In this document: positions 42,324-53,085 of the stretch, piece after piece
How the letters are laid out: each line of letters begins with the position of its first letter
Position numbering within the stretch: position 1 is the stretch's first letter
Source: Phytophthora quininea
Taxonomy: Eukaryota > Oomycota > Peronosporomycetes > Peronosporales > Peronosporaceae
Length of the DNA stretch: 64,000 nt
Assembly: GCA_011947345.1 (NCBI GenBank)
Contig: JAAVTG010000327.1
Coordinates: 62,001 to 126,000, forward strand
Direction: 5' to 3'
The notes under the pieces: model-generated
Database searches by the model: none
What the model was told of the DNA's origin: nothing
What the model saw: the letters and a program-made list of their open reading frames with translations, nothing else
Position numbers and translations under genes: made by a program

Positions 42324-43668
42324 TTAAAACGTAAGGCGCGCACACCCCACGGCGTTCTCCCATCGGATAATGTACGTAAGCACTTCGAACATGTAAAACC
42401 GAGCGAAGGACGGGTCGCGGTTGTCCACTTTGCCGGCCATCGTGACTTTCACACCACCACCACCACTACTCTGAGAACCCAGAGCCGTTTGTGGTTGTGG
42501 ATCTAGAGCCCTTCTTCCGCGACCCAGGACCTCCCTCGTGGTGCTCGCGGACGCGTCTTCGCTGTCACTGGAGCCCAGCAACTCGAGATCCGACTCGCCG
42601 CTGTCCATGTCAAAGTCCAAGTTCTCATCTTCCTCGAACAACCACCACTGGAGCGTGTTGACGCGAGAGAACTTGGGCTGCAAGTCCTCGGCTACAATGT
42701 CCTCGTGACCCGTAAAGTACTCTGTGTAGCCCTCGGCGTACGCGGGGTGGTTGATCGTCTGGTACGCGACCACGTATCCGCGAGGCTGCGCAGCCGGAAC
42801 ATGACCATGTTGTTCCAGTTGACGGTCTTGAGCTGCGGATGGTGCACGCAGCGCTGGATCACGAGCGTGTCGTCGTTAATTTTGTGAAGCACCTTGATGC
42901 CGAGCGTCGAGTACTGGATCGTGCGCATGTGGTGTTCTGTCGTGACGATATCCCACGTCTTTTGCATCAGAGTGTTCGCCGACATCCCCAGCAAGCGCTT
43001 GGACATGGAAAACTGCAGCGTCGTGCCGTCCAGAAACATTTGGTCCTCCCAGCCCAGCATGTTCATCCCAGAGCTCAAGCACTGGCCGCGGAACCGCCGG
43101 TCAAAGATTTCATGGTAGCACTCCTTGATCATTTCCTGGCACTCGAGCTCTGTGAGCCGTGCAGGCTGCTCGGTGGCGGGTGGAGGGCCAGGAAGAGACG
43201 GCGCCATAAGCAGCGAGCTCTTGGCAGCTCCAGCAGCAGCGGCCAGCGACGCTGCGGTGATGGCAGACGGCGCCTCGAAGTCGGTCAAATACACTTCCAG
43301 CGACGACGCAAAGCCGTCGAACTCGGCCAGTTTTTGCTTGGTGACGGCAATTTGCCGCCGTAGCAGGTTGAGTTCGTCGGTGGCCTCGGCGTAGCGCTGC
43401 TCTAGCTCGGAGGGCGGGCGCCGAGATGTCATCGCCGTTTGCTGCTGCGCGACCAGCAGCTCGTCGTATCGAGCCTCCAGCCGCTGGACTTGGTGCTGCA
43501 TGGCCTGCACATCGAGCTGCTCAGCAACGGAGGGTTAGTAAAGCGACTTCTCCCTCGATCCGTCCGCTTTTCACTCACTTTCCGACGCTCGCGATACCTC
43601 CGTTTGAGGTCTCGCTGTTTGCGACGGCGCTCCTCATCTCCGACGAAGGCCCGGGGCTTGGCAAACAT
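42324..43668 (-). CDS. bZIP transcription factor, oomycete type
   Basis: Exon 1 from ATG 43668 encodes MFAKPRAFVGDEERRRKQ and the basic region RDLKRRYRERRK. Intron 43520-43578 splits basic region and leucine zipper exactly (K|Q). The zipper follows with LDVQAMQHQVQRLEARYDELL, then a second coiled stretch (LRRQIAVTKQKLAEFDGF). The rest (about 43250-42330) is a conserved-looking domain (YHEIFDRRFRGQCLSSGMNM, then WDIVTTEHHMRTIQYSTLGI) and an acidic Ser/Asp tail before YMFEVLTYIIRWENAVG. A one-base break near 42780-42790 joins the parts. At the usual invariant Asn of the basic region the alignment places Gln. Additional 5' exons above 43668 are possible. Confidence 0.8.
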
Positions 43669-45202
43669 GGGATCGATTAACGGAGACTTTCCGTCGGTGT
43701 TGAAGCGCGCGAAGTCCTTGGATGTCACGGTCAGGAGGACCAAGCAAGTGATTGCCGGGGTGGTGTCTTTTGAGTTCTGCCTGCCCGGAAGCGAGGCCAC
43801 CGCAGGCCGTCTGGGCCTGCCTGCTCTCTGCTCGACAAGCTGCGATTGAGCTGCGGACCGCTCCCACAAACTCAGGCGAGCGCGCTGCAAGCGAGCAAAC
43901 AGCGGCAGATGGACGCCGAGCGCACTAGAGACAAGACCGAGTCGGTCGAAGGCAAGTCGACAAGTGCCGGCCGACGTGTTGCTCGGGTTTAGGCTGGGCC
44001 TTGGTGCGGCGCAGATTTGCTGTCCCCCTGTTTTCGGAAACACAGACCGTCAAGGCAGCAGCATGGGGCTGTCCAGCCAACGCGGCTCGCCAGCTGGAAG
44101 GCGGCGGCGAGAAGGAATCCTCTGCGTTTGGGAGCACAGGACTCGAATGCCCTGGCGCGTGATGGCGTCTTCTGCACTCGCAGCTTTGGAGTGCTGGGTA
44201 TTATAGGACGAGCCATGCCTCCGTGCCGCGGCGATTTGGCTACCGCGCAGCAACTCGCCACGATCCGTGGCGACAGCTCCAAGTGATCGGGCTTTCGTTG
44301 TCACCACTGCACCACTGCTCCACCCAGCGGCCATCAAGCGAGGAGAGGAGGACCTGCCATTGCCAGGAATCTGTTGAGCTGTGGGGCTCAGCAAGATGCC
44401 TCGGACGTCGATCCGATGCCGACGACGCAGTCGCGCTTCGGAAGGCTTGCTCCGCAGCGCGGATTACGGCCAAACATGTTCACCCGCCCCATGTGGCTCC
44501 TTTCGTTTGCTCGTCCGTCACTGCCGACTCGTGTTTCGCGACGTCTGCTGCGCCTCCACGCTCTTCCATCGCCACAGGCGGGCCACCTTCCTTTGCATTG
44601 AGCGGGGTCGGCTGCAACTTGCTCGAATGCGGCCATTGAAGATCGCCACTGTTGCGGAAGTTCCGACGTCTCTCACCAAGTCAAGTCGCAATCAGGTGCT
44701 TGCGTCGAGCCCGTTGCTAGTCACTGTCGAAAGCGAGCACGACTTGGCACGGGGGCTTACCTCATTCTTAGCGGGCTGTAGCACCTGCTGGAACGCCCAA
44801 TCCAAAATGTGTATGTGAACGAGTCTGTACTGGTGTCGCCTTCTTTGCAATGTAATGCACGAGGAAATCCTTCCTCTGGAACGAGAAGGGCAAGGAGGTG
44901 GTCCCCAGGCGGAGCACGCAGGCCAGAAGCCACGCCAACAGGTTGCAACTACATGGCATTGCCAGAACTCGATTGGGTCAACAAATGCATCGCGTCAAAG
45001 CTTATCACTCGCAGCAACAACAAAGCTTTAACACTCGGGCACCTCGCGATCAGTCCGACAAGTCCCCTCGGAAGAGATCCCCGATAAAAAGTTGCTCACG
45101 ACTTGCATCCGACCAATGCAAATGTACCAGAACGTCGTACCAGTAGTTTGCTGATCCTCCAGGAAGTGCGGTCCAGGTTTGCACGCACGAATTTACACCG
45201 AG
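43669..45202. other. 1.5-kb GC-rich region without a supported gene
   Basis: Many frames of 60-145 codons are open on both strands (for example 44400-44818 plus), as expected from high GC, but none shows a domain, signal peptide, consistent codon use or splice structure that I can defend. It may contain upstream exons of the bZIP gene or a decayed gene. Confidence 0.35.
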
Positions 45203-45469
45203 ATGAGCTCCCTCCCCAAGCCGCCCGTGCCCGTCGCGGGGCTGCACGCCGGCAGCAACAGCGACTTTGGCGAGGACCTGGACGTGGACGAGCTGATCGA
45301 GCGCAACCGCTGCCACGAGGACTACTACAAGCTGGAGGACTGCCTGGCAGACTTCGACCGCGACTGGAGAAAGTGCCAGACGCAGGTCAAGGCGCTCAAG
45401 GCCTGCAACGATCGCGTCAATGAGCTGCGCAGAGCGCAACAACAGCACGCAGCCAGTAAGAAGGCTTAA
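45203..45469 (+). CDS. COA4: Twin CX9C mitochondrial protein, COA4-like
   Basis: An 88-residue single-exon protein. Two helices each carry a CX9C pair: CHEDYYKLEDC and CQTQVKALKAC. The link between them, ADFDRDWRKC, closely matches the COA4/CMC3 group, whose members are imported into the mitochondrial intermembrane space by the Mia40 relay and help assemble cytochrome c oxidase. ATG 45203 is used; an upstream in-frame extension is not conserved in character. The Pro-rich start and Lys/Ala tail are normal for the family. Confidence 0.85.
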   Translation: MSSLPKPPVPVAGLHAGSNSDFGEDLDVDELIERNRCHEDYYKLEDCLADFDRDWRKCQTQVKALKACNDRVNELRRAQQQHAASKKA

Positions 45470-45630
45470 CTAACAGGCAACAGCCAGGTCCACGAGGGGT
45501 CAACTAAAACCAACCGCCCTTGCTGCTGGCAATGACATGCATCGATTACATGCGTGCTTCTTCTACTTGCTCCTCTTCGCGTCGTCTTCTATGGTCCGTT
45601 GGTGACAGGGGACAAAGATAAAACAAGAGG

Positions 45631-48220
45631 CTAGAATGGCGCCTCCACCGTTCGGCCGCCTTCGCTGCCTGTAGTACCATCAGCCGCTCCATTGCTCTCG
45701 GTGGGGTCTTCTTCCTGCTCGTCCGACACATACCAGCCGTCCATCGTATCGATGTCCATCGCAGTGTCTTCGTCGCGGCTCTCCTCCTCCATCGCCAGTC
45801 GCGCGTACTCTGCTCGGGCGTAGCGATCCCAGTCACTGCAACATAATCCCAAGCAATTCGATTAGAAGCAAAGCGCCAAACACTCACGACACGCAAACAA
45901 ACGCACGTCAGTTCCGGCTCGGCGAGTTGCTGGCGCAGAAGGAACGGGTCGCGCTGCTCGAACTCGATGAACTTGCTGAGGTTGAACAGCACGTTGAAGA
46001 ACACGCCCGAAACGCGGATCTTGTCGGGACGGATGAAGTCTTTGTGGTAAAACTCGCCCTCCTTCTCCGGGTGCAGCAAGTCCGACATCTGGCACAAAAT
46101 GTCCTCGAACGGGACTACTTCGTGTCCGAGGCACTCCATGCGGTGGATCTGGTGACGGTAAAATACACGCATCTCGTCGGCGCGCAAGACGCCGTCTTCG
46201 TTCGTGTCGATGAGCTCGAACCAATACCGAAGACTCACAAGGTTCGCTTTATCTTCCTCCGAGAGCATGAAGTCTGCAAACAAACACAAACAGGTGTCAG
46301 CAACGAAGAACAAGCTCACAAAACTCGACTGCAAGAGCGCTCACAAATAAAATCCTCGTAGCTCATCTTCTTTTGTCTTCTGCACTCAACGTCTGCACGC
46401 GAGCAAATGGACGCCGGCCGCGCTCGAAGATTCGGTCCACAATGATTCGTGTGAGAGCGTGGCCTCCATATCGTACGAGGTCGTCGGGACTTAAAAGGAA
46501 GTCGTGGTCCGTGTCTAGTTCCCAGAACTTGCAGTACAGCACGTAAAAGTGCTCATACGAGAAGTATGAGTTGACCTGCCATACTGAAGTGTGAGTTTTG
46601 GTACACTTGGCAGTGGAAAGCGCACAATTGCTCACCTTGTTAATGTCCTCCTCTTCGTCGACAGTGTTGAAAGCGCTGATGAGGTTGCTCCGTCGCAGTT
46701 TTCGCAGTGTGATTCGGCCACTGCTGTCTCTATCTACCGAGTAAAATATCCGTACCACCACCGTCAAGGCTGCCAACGAAAGATACTTTGTCAGTTAAAT
46801 CGACCGCCACAACAGCATGCCAGACCACAGCCAACAGACCATATTTCTCCTGGAATTCAGGAGTACCTCCAAGAAACTCCAGTCCAGGATGGTATTTTAG
46901 CAGCTCTGGGTTGTTAAAGACAAAGCAAAACGCGTTAGTAAGACCAACAACAACCAGCCGAGCTCGATGTCCCAACCAACCCACCATGCAAGAACGGCGC
47001 AAAGTCGTCTCGCTCTATGAAATCGTTCTTCGGTTGTTTCACCTGGAGCAAGCAGCAATTAGAAATTGGTTAGTACACAGTGCAGACAGCTCGCACAGCA
47101 AGCCCACGTACTACTCTGAAAAACCGCTCCACGTTGTCACAAGGAGCCATCTCGCGCATCCAGTAGCTCTGAAACATTTCTTTCGTGATTCGCTGCGGGG
47201 TGCCGCCATCAGCACTCGTCGGTCTTTCGCTCGCGGGTGCCTCGTCGCTGCTTGCCACTGGGCTGGACGGCGGCTTTGGCGTAGTCTCTCCCGTCTCGGT
47301 GGAGAGGATGCGTCGGAAGAATGGCGCATTAAAGAACGACGGGAAGCTGCACAGGTCCTTAGTGATCGCGACAAAGTCCTCCACCTTCATACCCTCGGGG
47401 AACTCGCGGAAGCGCGCCTCAATGTCGGTCGCCTTGCGAGCCATCGCATCTGTCGACAAACCCCGCAGTCTTCCACGACGACCTTCACCTGGCACGTAAA
47501 ATCTTGGGATCTCGACCTGCTTGGCCTCGGCCATGGGGTGGTCAGCGCCTGCTGCTGGGGGCTCCTCCGCCTTGGGCTCCTCTGTCTGCTCCTGGGCGTC
47601 CTCCATGCTCTCGTCCGCATCTGCAGAAGGAGCCTCCGCTTCCAGTTGGTTCTCGGTCGACTCATCAGCTGCAGCTTCGACGGTGTTATCCTCCGAAGCA
47701 GCAACAGCAGCAGCGTCGTGCTCGCTCTCTCCTGCCGACATGTCGACGTCGTCCGACGGCGCCTGTGTGTCCTCCTCTGACTCGGTTGCAGCCGCCGCAG
47801 CTGCCACCGCCACCGCTGCGTTGTTGAGCTCGTCTCCGAAGAGACTGACCAGGTGCTGGTGGCGCCTCCGGGCGCTAGGGCTGCCCACCGAGCCGGGGCT
47901 GAGCAGTGCGAACTGCTGGTAGTTGGGCGGGCGCTTGGGGCTGCGCGAGGGCGAGTCGGCGCCGCTGCCGACGGAGGCGGATGAGGCCAGCAGCGCGTCC
48001 AGGTTGAGCTCCTTGCCCTGGCGCAGGTCGCTCACCATGCTCTGGATCAGCTCCTTGGTGCCGTCCACGTTGAGCCACTGGCGGAAGAGCTCCTCCATCT
48101 TCATGCGGCCGGCGGGGCACAGGTGCGCGCTCTCGATCTCCGACAGGCGCAGGGGCTCGGGCCCGCCCGAGCTCGTGGGGACGCCATGGCTGCGTCCGAC
48201 GGCTCCACTTCGACCGTCAT
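45631..48220 (-). CDS. PP2A regulatory subunit B'' (PR72 family), EF-hand
   Basis: Targets and modulates protein phosphatase 2A in a Ca2+-linked way. ATG 48220 (MTVEVEPSD) begins an N-terminal part with a long Ala/Glu/Asp/Gln-rich low-complexity insert (about 47560-47830). Conserved core in order: [32 protein letters not shown] block, [84 protein letters not shown] (EF-hand [12 protein letters not shown]), [19 protein letters not shown], and [12 protein letters not shown], ending at 45631. At least six GT-AG introns fall between these blocks and all junctions I checked keep the frame. One one-base break near 48206 lies between the start codon and the core. Confidence 0.93.
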
Positions 48221-48550
48221 GCTGCGCAGGAGGAAGAGGGGAATGCTTCAGCCTGATCTTCTCCTAGTTCTAACGCAGTAGTCCGACGTCGTGACAGAGA
48301 GCGAGGACGACCGAAGACGGCCGTAATTCGCCACCGGACCGAGTGACACTTGATCTTAGTAAGGTATTGCGCAATCATTACCAACCACTAGACTTGGTCT
48401 TACTATTGCATATGTTTATACAATTGTTAGCCCGCATGTTCTGAAATTTCGTTCGATTTAAAACGCAAATATCACGAATGCAAGCCGAATATTTCGATTT
48501 GAAATTGGTGGACGAAGCCACTGCAACAAGGGACAACTTGCTCGGCGGCG
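48221..48550. promoter_or_regulatory. Divergent promoter between PP2A B'' and MPP6 genes
   Basis: 330 bp separate the two start codons. The middle (48350-48500) is unusually A/T-rich for this window. No repeat or defined motif stands out. Confidence 0.4.
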
Positions 48551-49180
48551 ATGTGGAAGCCCGGCAGCGACCGGCCGCAGGACGCGCCCCAGAAGCAGCA
48601 GCAGAAGAAAGCCAAGCAGAGCGACGAGAAGCATGCGCCAGTGACAGGCGACTCCATGCCGGCGCTGAAGCCCAAGGCGCCCGCCAAGCTCTCGCAGAAG
48701 ACACTTGCGATGAAGGTGCGTCCAGGGCCCTATGTGCCGTACTGTACTAGTCGAAGCTGACCCCTGTCTTCCTCTGTCTGCCAGTTCATGCAGCGCAAGC
48801 GGACGACCGAGGCGCAGCGCGTGGCGGCCGTCAAGGAGCAGCACAAGGAAGACACGTGGGAGGCGGCGCCTGAGGACGACGCCAACGAGGCCGACGGCGA
48901 CAGGATCGTGTGCCTGCGCGACGTGCCCGACCCGTCACTGCCGCTGGTCTTTGGTCGCCGCTCTTTCGGAGGCTTCAACAAAGGCGTAGAGGACGAGTTC
49001 AAGGAGGCCTCGAGAGCGCTGCGCTTCGCCGCGTCCGAGGAGAAGGAGCTGCGCGAAGAAGTGTCGGCCGAGGAGATGACGTCGCGCATGCTCAAGTACA
49101 CGGGGCTGGGGCGACGTACCAACGTCGGCAACGGGAGAGGAGGCAGACGCCCCAACGGCAACAAGCGCCAGCGGAAGTAA
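48551..49180 (+). CDS. MPHOSPH6: M-phase phosphoprotein 6 homologue (exosome cofactor)
   Basis: Small basic RNA-binding protein that helps dock the nuclear exosome, needed for 3'-end maturation of 5.8S rRNA. Exon 1 (48551-48715) ends LSQKTLAMK and exon 2 (48785-49180) starts FMQRKR: the family signature LxMKFMxR spans the intron exactly. The middle is acidic and the C-terminal part includes RRSFGGFNKGVE and MLKYTGLG, then a Gly/Arg/Asn-rich basic tail (GRRTNVGNGRGGRRP). 187 residues, no frame break. Confidence 0.88.
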
Positions 49181-49220
49181 GCAGCCATGTATCCACGATA
49201 AGTTATTGGGCAGTCCGTTG

Positions 49221-50038
49221 TCACTCGTCGTCGCTGGCGTCCTCGTCACTGAAGTAGCTGCCTGGTTTCCGCTGCTTACGGCGGCGAGCTGTCATTGCGG
49301 CAGGCTCCGTTGATAACGGAGGTGTTGGCGCCGACGTAGCAGCGCGATACGCGGACGAGGTTGGCAGTGCGGACGGGTAGGCCAAGAGCGACAATGCGAG
49401 GTCTTCGTCGTCCGATCCAGACGGCGGCGCCCTGCAACAACAACAAACTCCATTAGACTCTACAATTGCCAATGCATCACTATCTGCATGCCAAACACTA
49501 CGAACAGGATGTTGACGACGCCCTGGTCGTTGAAATAGTGCACACGCTCGTGCGGGTCGAACTTCTTCTTCTTCTTCTTGAGGTTCTTGCGACTGCTCTT
49601 GCCGGAGGTGATCGTCGGCCGCTCGCGAGAGCCCAGCACATTGAGAGGGCAGTCGTACGACACATGGCCCAGTTGGCCGCACTCGAAGCAGCGCTGGGAA
49701 GTAGAATACTTTCGCTTCTTGGCAAACTCACTGGAGCGGCCGTTGTCTCGACTAAACGAGACTGCCAGTGTCATGCCTCCCACGAGCATTTTGTCCATCT
49801 TCTCGACTGCTCGAGCGCAGTCCTCGGCGCGAGCGAATTGAACGAAGCCCACACCTCGACTGCGCCGGGTCTGCTTGTCTCGCAGCACCAGCACCCGCGC
49901 CAGCTTCCCGAAGGGGGCAAACAGCTGAGCCACGTCGTTGGTGGTGTAGGCGTACGGAAGCATCGCGACGTACGCAGTGCACGGCGAACAGCTAGCAGGA
50001 ACCGCAGCAGCAGAAACTTCCTTCTTGGGAGCCTCCAT
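49221..50038 (-). CDS. ZCRB1: ZCRB1 / U11/U12 snRNP 31K-like protein (RRM plus zinc knuckle)
   Basis: Component of the minor (U12-dependent) spliceosome in animals and plants. Exon 1 has an RRM (TAYVAMLPYAYTTNDVAQLF, then GVGFVQFARAEDCARAV) followed by a CCHC zinc knuckle (CFECGQLGHVSYDC) and PLNVLGSRERP, the diagnostic order and tail for ZCRB1. A Lys run and FNDQGVVNIL precede an intron at 49432-49505 that uses a GTTCGT donor. The second exon encodes a Ser/Asp/Pro-rich acidic end (GSDDEDLALSLL to DASDDE). About 245 residues. Confidence 0.9.
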
Positions 50039-50099
50039 CGCGAATGGACAGTTTATGGCTACATTGTAAGTTTGCTATTAGGCGAGTTTACCATTTTAA

Positions 50100-52749
50100 C
50101 TAGCGGAGACCGAAGCCCTCGGCCTGGTTGATCGCGAGCAGAAGACGCTCCTTAAGCTTCTCTCGGCTGCTGTACTCGGGGAGCAGCAGGTGGTTAAAAC
50201 TGCATGTACGATAGGGGCATCATAGCGTCAACAAAACCTGCAAGACAACGATTGTCAAAGCTACCGCCTTACCACGTGTGAGCAGTGGGCAAGCGATCCG
50301 AGTCCGGGCCGTTGCGCGAGATCACAAACACGAGGTTCGAGAGGCCTCGGATGGGCACACGGTCACTGCCTGTAGCGAACCTTAGCAGCTTCTTCTTGTC
50401 CTGCAGGGGCAATGCATGCACAATGACCCAAAAGTCCCTACAAGCAGAAGCCACCCGTTAGGACTCACCGAGACACAAGGTCCCAAGCTTCAAAACTCAC
50501 CGAATGATCGCGCTGTCCTCTGTGAAACCATCTTCATAGTGTGTGGCTTGTTCAAGCGCCTCGAAGTCCAGGTCACTGCTCCCACAGATCAGCAGCTGCA
50601 ACTCCTCCCACCGAAACATACTCAGGACCTCGCGATTGCAAACTTGATGAAAGCCACGGTGGAAGGCCGAGTATTGTCGAGACACTGAGGTGTTTAGCAG
50701 GTAGTCCACGTACAGCTTTACGTACTCCTCTCGGTTTGTACTTGTCACTGGAATGGAGCTGCCTCCAGGTTTCAGCTCCACCGTCTTCATCTCGCCGAAA
50801 ACCTCGTACGAGTACTCGAAATTCCGCTGATAAACCTCCTCCACGTCTCCCTGGAAAGTCAACAGTTGGCGCAAGCCACGACCAAGATCAGGCCAAGCCA
50901 ATTCCAGGTCCTCCAGCCCCAACGGACAACTCATGAGCTTCTTGTACACAATGTGAGGAAAATTCACGTCCAAGATCACAGCATTGTAAATTGCGAGCGC
51001 TAGCAGAGTGCCAATCAGCTCAAACTCCATCGTGGCCTCTAGAGAATCACTATTGAACCACAGCGTGCGCGTTGTTTCATCATACGTAAACATACCGTAC
51101 GCAGGGTCCAGTAGCTGGCGGATGAGGATCTGGAAGAACTCCTTTGCACTCCGCCTTCATCGATCCCTTCTTCTCCAATAAACCTGACCTTTAATGGTTT
51201 CTTTAGCGTCTCTGCTGACGAGGACAGGTGCACCAACTGCTGCATTGCATCCTCCATGATGTTTTCACGACGAACTTTCAAGACCAAGTACGGCGAGGGT
51301 GCAGCGTCTAACATCATCACCGAACGAGACAGCACGGCGTCTTGCGCGCGGGCCCGCTGCTCCAGATCAGAGTCAATTTGCAGGACTTTGCTCTTGGACG
51401 CAGCGTCCAAGACGAAGGGAAAGTCGCAAAATGACATTTCCGACAGCATACGCTCCGGCATGTGCTCTACTTCCCGCGCAGCCTCCTCCTGCTCTCGTTG
51501 CTGCTCTTCACGCTCCCGCTCGACATCAGCACCGTCGGTTTGTACACGAAGCCGTCGCTCCTCCTGTCGATCAATTCGTCGGGCAGCTCGTACAGCTGCC
51601 CGACGCTTCTTCCAGAAGATTATGGAGCGAGAATAGTCTAGCACAATGTCTACCTCCGAGTTAACAGCGTCGTTGTAGAACTCGTCGTATGCAGCAAACG
51701 GTTCCAGTCCATTCGCACGTTCTCGATTTACAATGTGCAGCTCTGCCAGCACACCGCACGCCGCGTACACCAGATCCATTTTCCGCGATCCGTACAGACA
51801 CACTGTGATCGATTGGTGGAGGATACCCATCAAGCGGTGCAATTCGTCCGCCGTGAAGAAAGCCATCCACTGATCACGCACTACAGCCTTCGCGTCTTCC
51901 GGCAGATAGAAAAACAATCTGCAGAGTCCGCCCACAACGTTCAAGAAGTCGGGGTCAAACATCGACGGGTGTTCAAACAGCACCAGAAAGAAACGCAGTG
52001 CTCCTGGCGAGTGCCACGTCGAACACACATTCCACGGCTGCGTCACCAACATTTCCAGCGCATTGCGGAACGTGTTCCGCAACGCCTCCTGCTCACTCCC
52101 TGACATGGCCGCGTCCAGCAACGAAAACACTCTCCCCACCTGCTCGCGATCAATGCACCACCACTCGATTTTGGCCTCATCCTGCCGTGCAATGTCCCTC
52201 ACAAAGGCAGCGCTCAAGGCGTCCGGGTCCGAGAACACCTGGTACACTAATCTCTTGACCACTCGGTAGTCGTGTGACTCGGCCGCTTGAGTCAGCGCTT
52301 CCTCCAGCTGCGTGGCCATGGGGGTGGTGGGGGTAGCAGTAGTAGCAGTTATGGGTACTCCTCTGCCTTGCATTGTCTGTCCGTTGCTCGTCTGCTTGGG
52401 TACTGAGGAATTGGTTAGCACTGGGGCGGCAGACGGCGGAGAGAGGCTGGCGACTGCTAGTTCGTGGGCCACGACGACGGAGGAGGCGGGCGTCGCGTCC
52501 TTGAGCGTCTCCATCTCCACGTTCTCCTGGTGTCTCGACGCATCCTCCATCTTGACGTCCCCCTGGAGTCGCGTCTACCGCGGTCTTGTCTGCATGAGAC
52601 GAAGCAGCGGCGGTTTGCTGCATCTCCATGAGCGCATGAGCCACGGCGTCGTTGGGTTCCAGGCCCTGCGACAGGAAGCGCGCGTATGCGGTGCGGAACA
52701 GCTCCTGGTACTGCTCGGCGTCGTCGCCCTGCTGCTGCTGCGTCTCCAT
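50100..52749 (-). CDS. HECT-type E3 ubiquitin ligase, UBE3A-like
   Basis: Transfers ubiquitin through a catalytic thioester. ATG 52749 begins [13 protein letters not shown]; the N-terminal third is low-complexity, the middle is helical ([18 protein letters not shown] and onward) with an Arg/Glu coiled coil near 51500. The HECT domain starts near [14 protein letters not shown] and includes [39 protein letters not shown] and FPHIVYKKL. The catalytic block is split by intron 50200-50272: PTAHT-C then [11 protein letters not shown], with the Cys codon TG|T itself interrupted. The C-terminus is [13 protein letters not shown]. One-base breaks at 51143-51145 and 52559-52563 are repaired in the usual way. 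The domain order and the LKKPLKV start place it with UBE3A/HECTD2-type ligases. Confidence 0.92.
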
Positions 52750-52917
52750 CAACCCAACCGAAAAGCTTCTTCTTGGCCGTCTCGCTTTTTGGAAATGAAA
52801 AGTGTCGATCTTTGAAGTGTCAGAATCAGGTTTTATCAGATGAAAACGTCTACTGGATTGGTGGAAATTGTAGTATAGGGGCGTTTGTATACTTGCGGCA
52901 AGACGCTCTTCCACATC

Positions 52918-52923
52918 CACGTC
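52918..52923. repeat. Left 6-bp target duplication of the transposon array
   Basis: CACGTC directly precedes the first terminal repeat (GGGTTT...) and is repeated at 63090-63095 after the last copy. Confidence 0.85.
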
Positions 52924-52938
52924 GGGTTTATTGGAGAT

Positions 52939-52998
52939 GCTGGGGCCGAAAGGCCCCGACATCTCCGATCGGAACCTTTGGTTCCGACACCCCGCTAT
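52939..52998 (+). repeat. Two stem-loops at the 5' end of transposon copy 1
   Basis: GGGGCC-GAAA-GGCCCC forms a six-base stem with a GAAA loop, extended outward by GAGATG/CATCTC; immediately after, TCGGAACC-TTT-GGTTCCGA forms an eight-base stem. The same pair occurs at about 56329-56389 and 59717-59777 in the other copies. Their position before the first start codon suggests a structured leader RNA or a transposase-binding site. Confidence 0.85.
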
Positions 52999-53085
52999 GA
53001 TCAATTTTGTCAGGTAATAGCAGATCTCTAAAATTTTTGGAGTCCGAATTCTCTCCCCTTCACAAGCCAGCAAGGTCTAGCCAAG

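Noticed and set aside
44400..44818. About 140-codon plus-strand frame in the gene-poor region
   Set aside because: Arg/Ser/Leu-rich, several other frames equally open, no domain or targeting signal.
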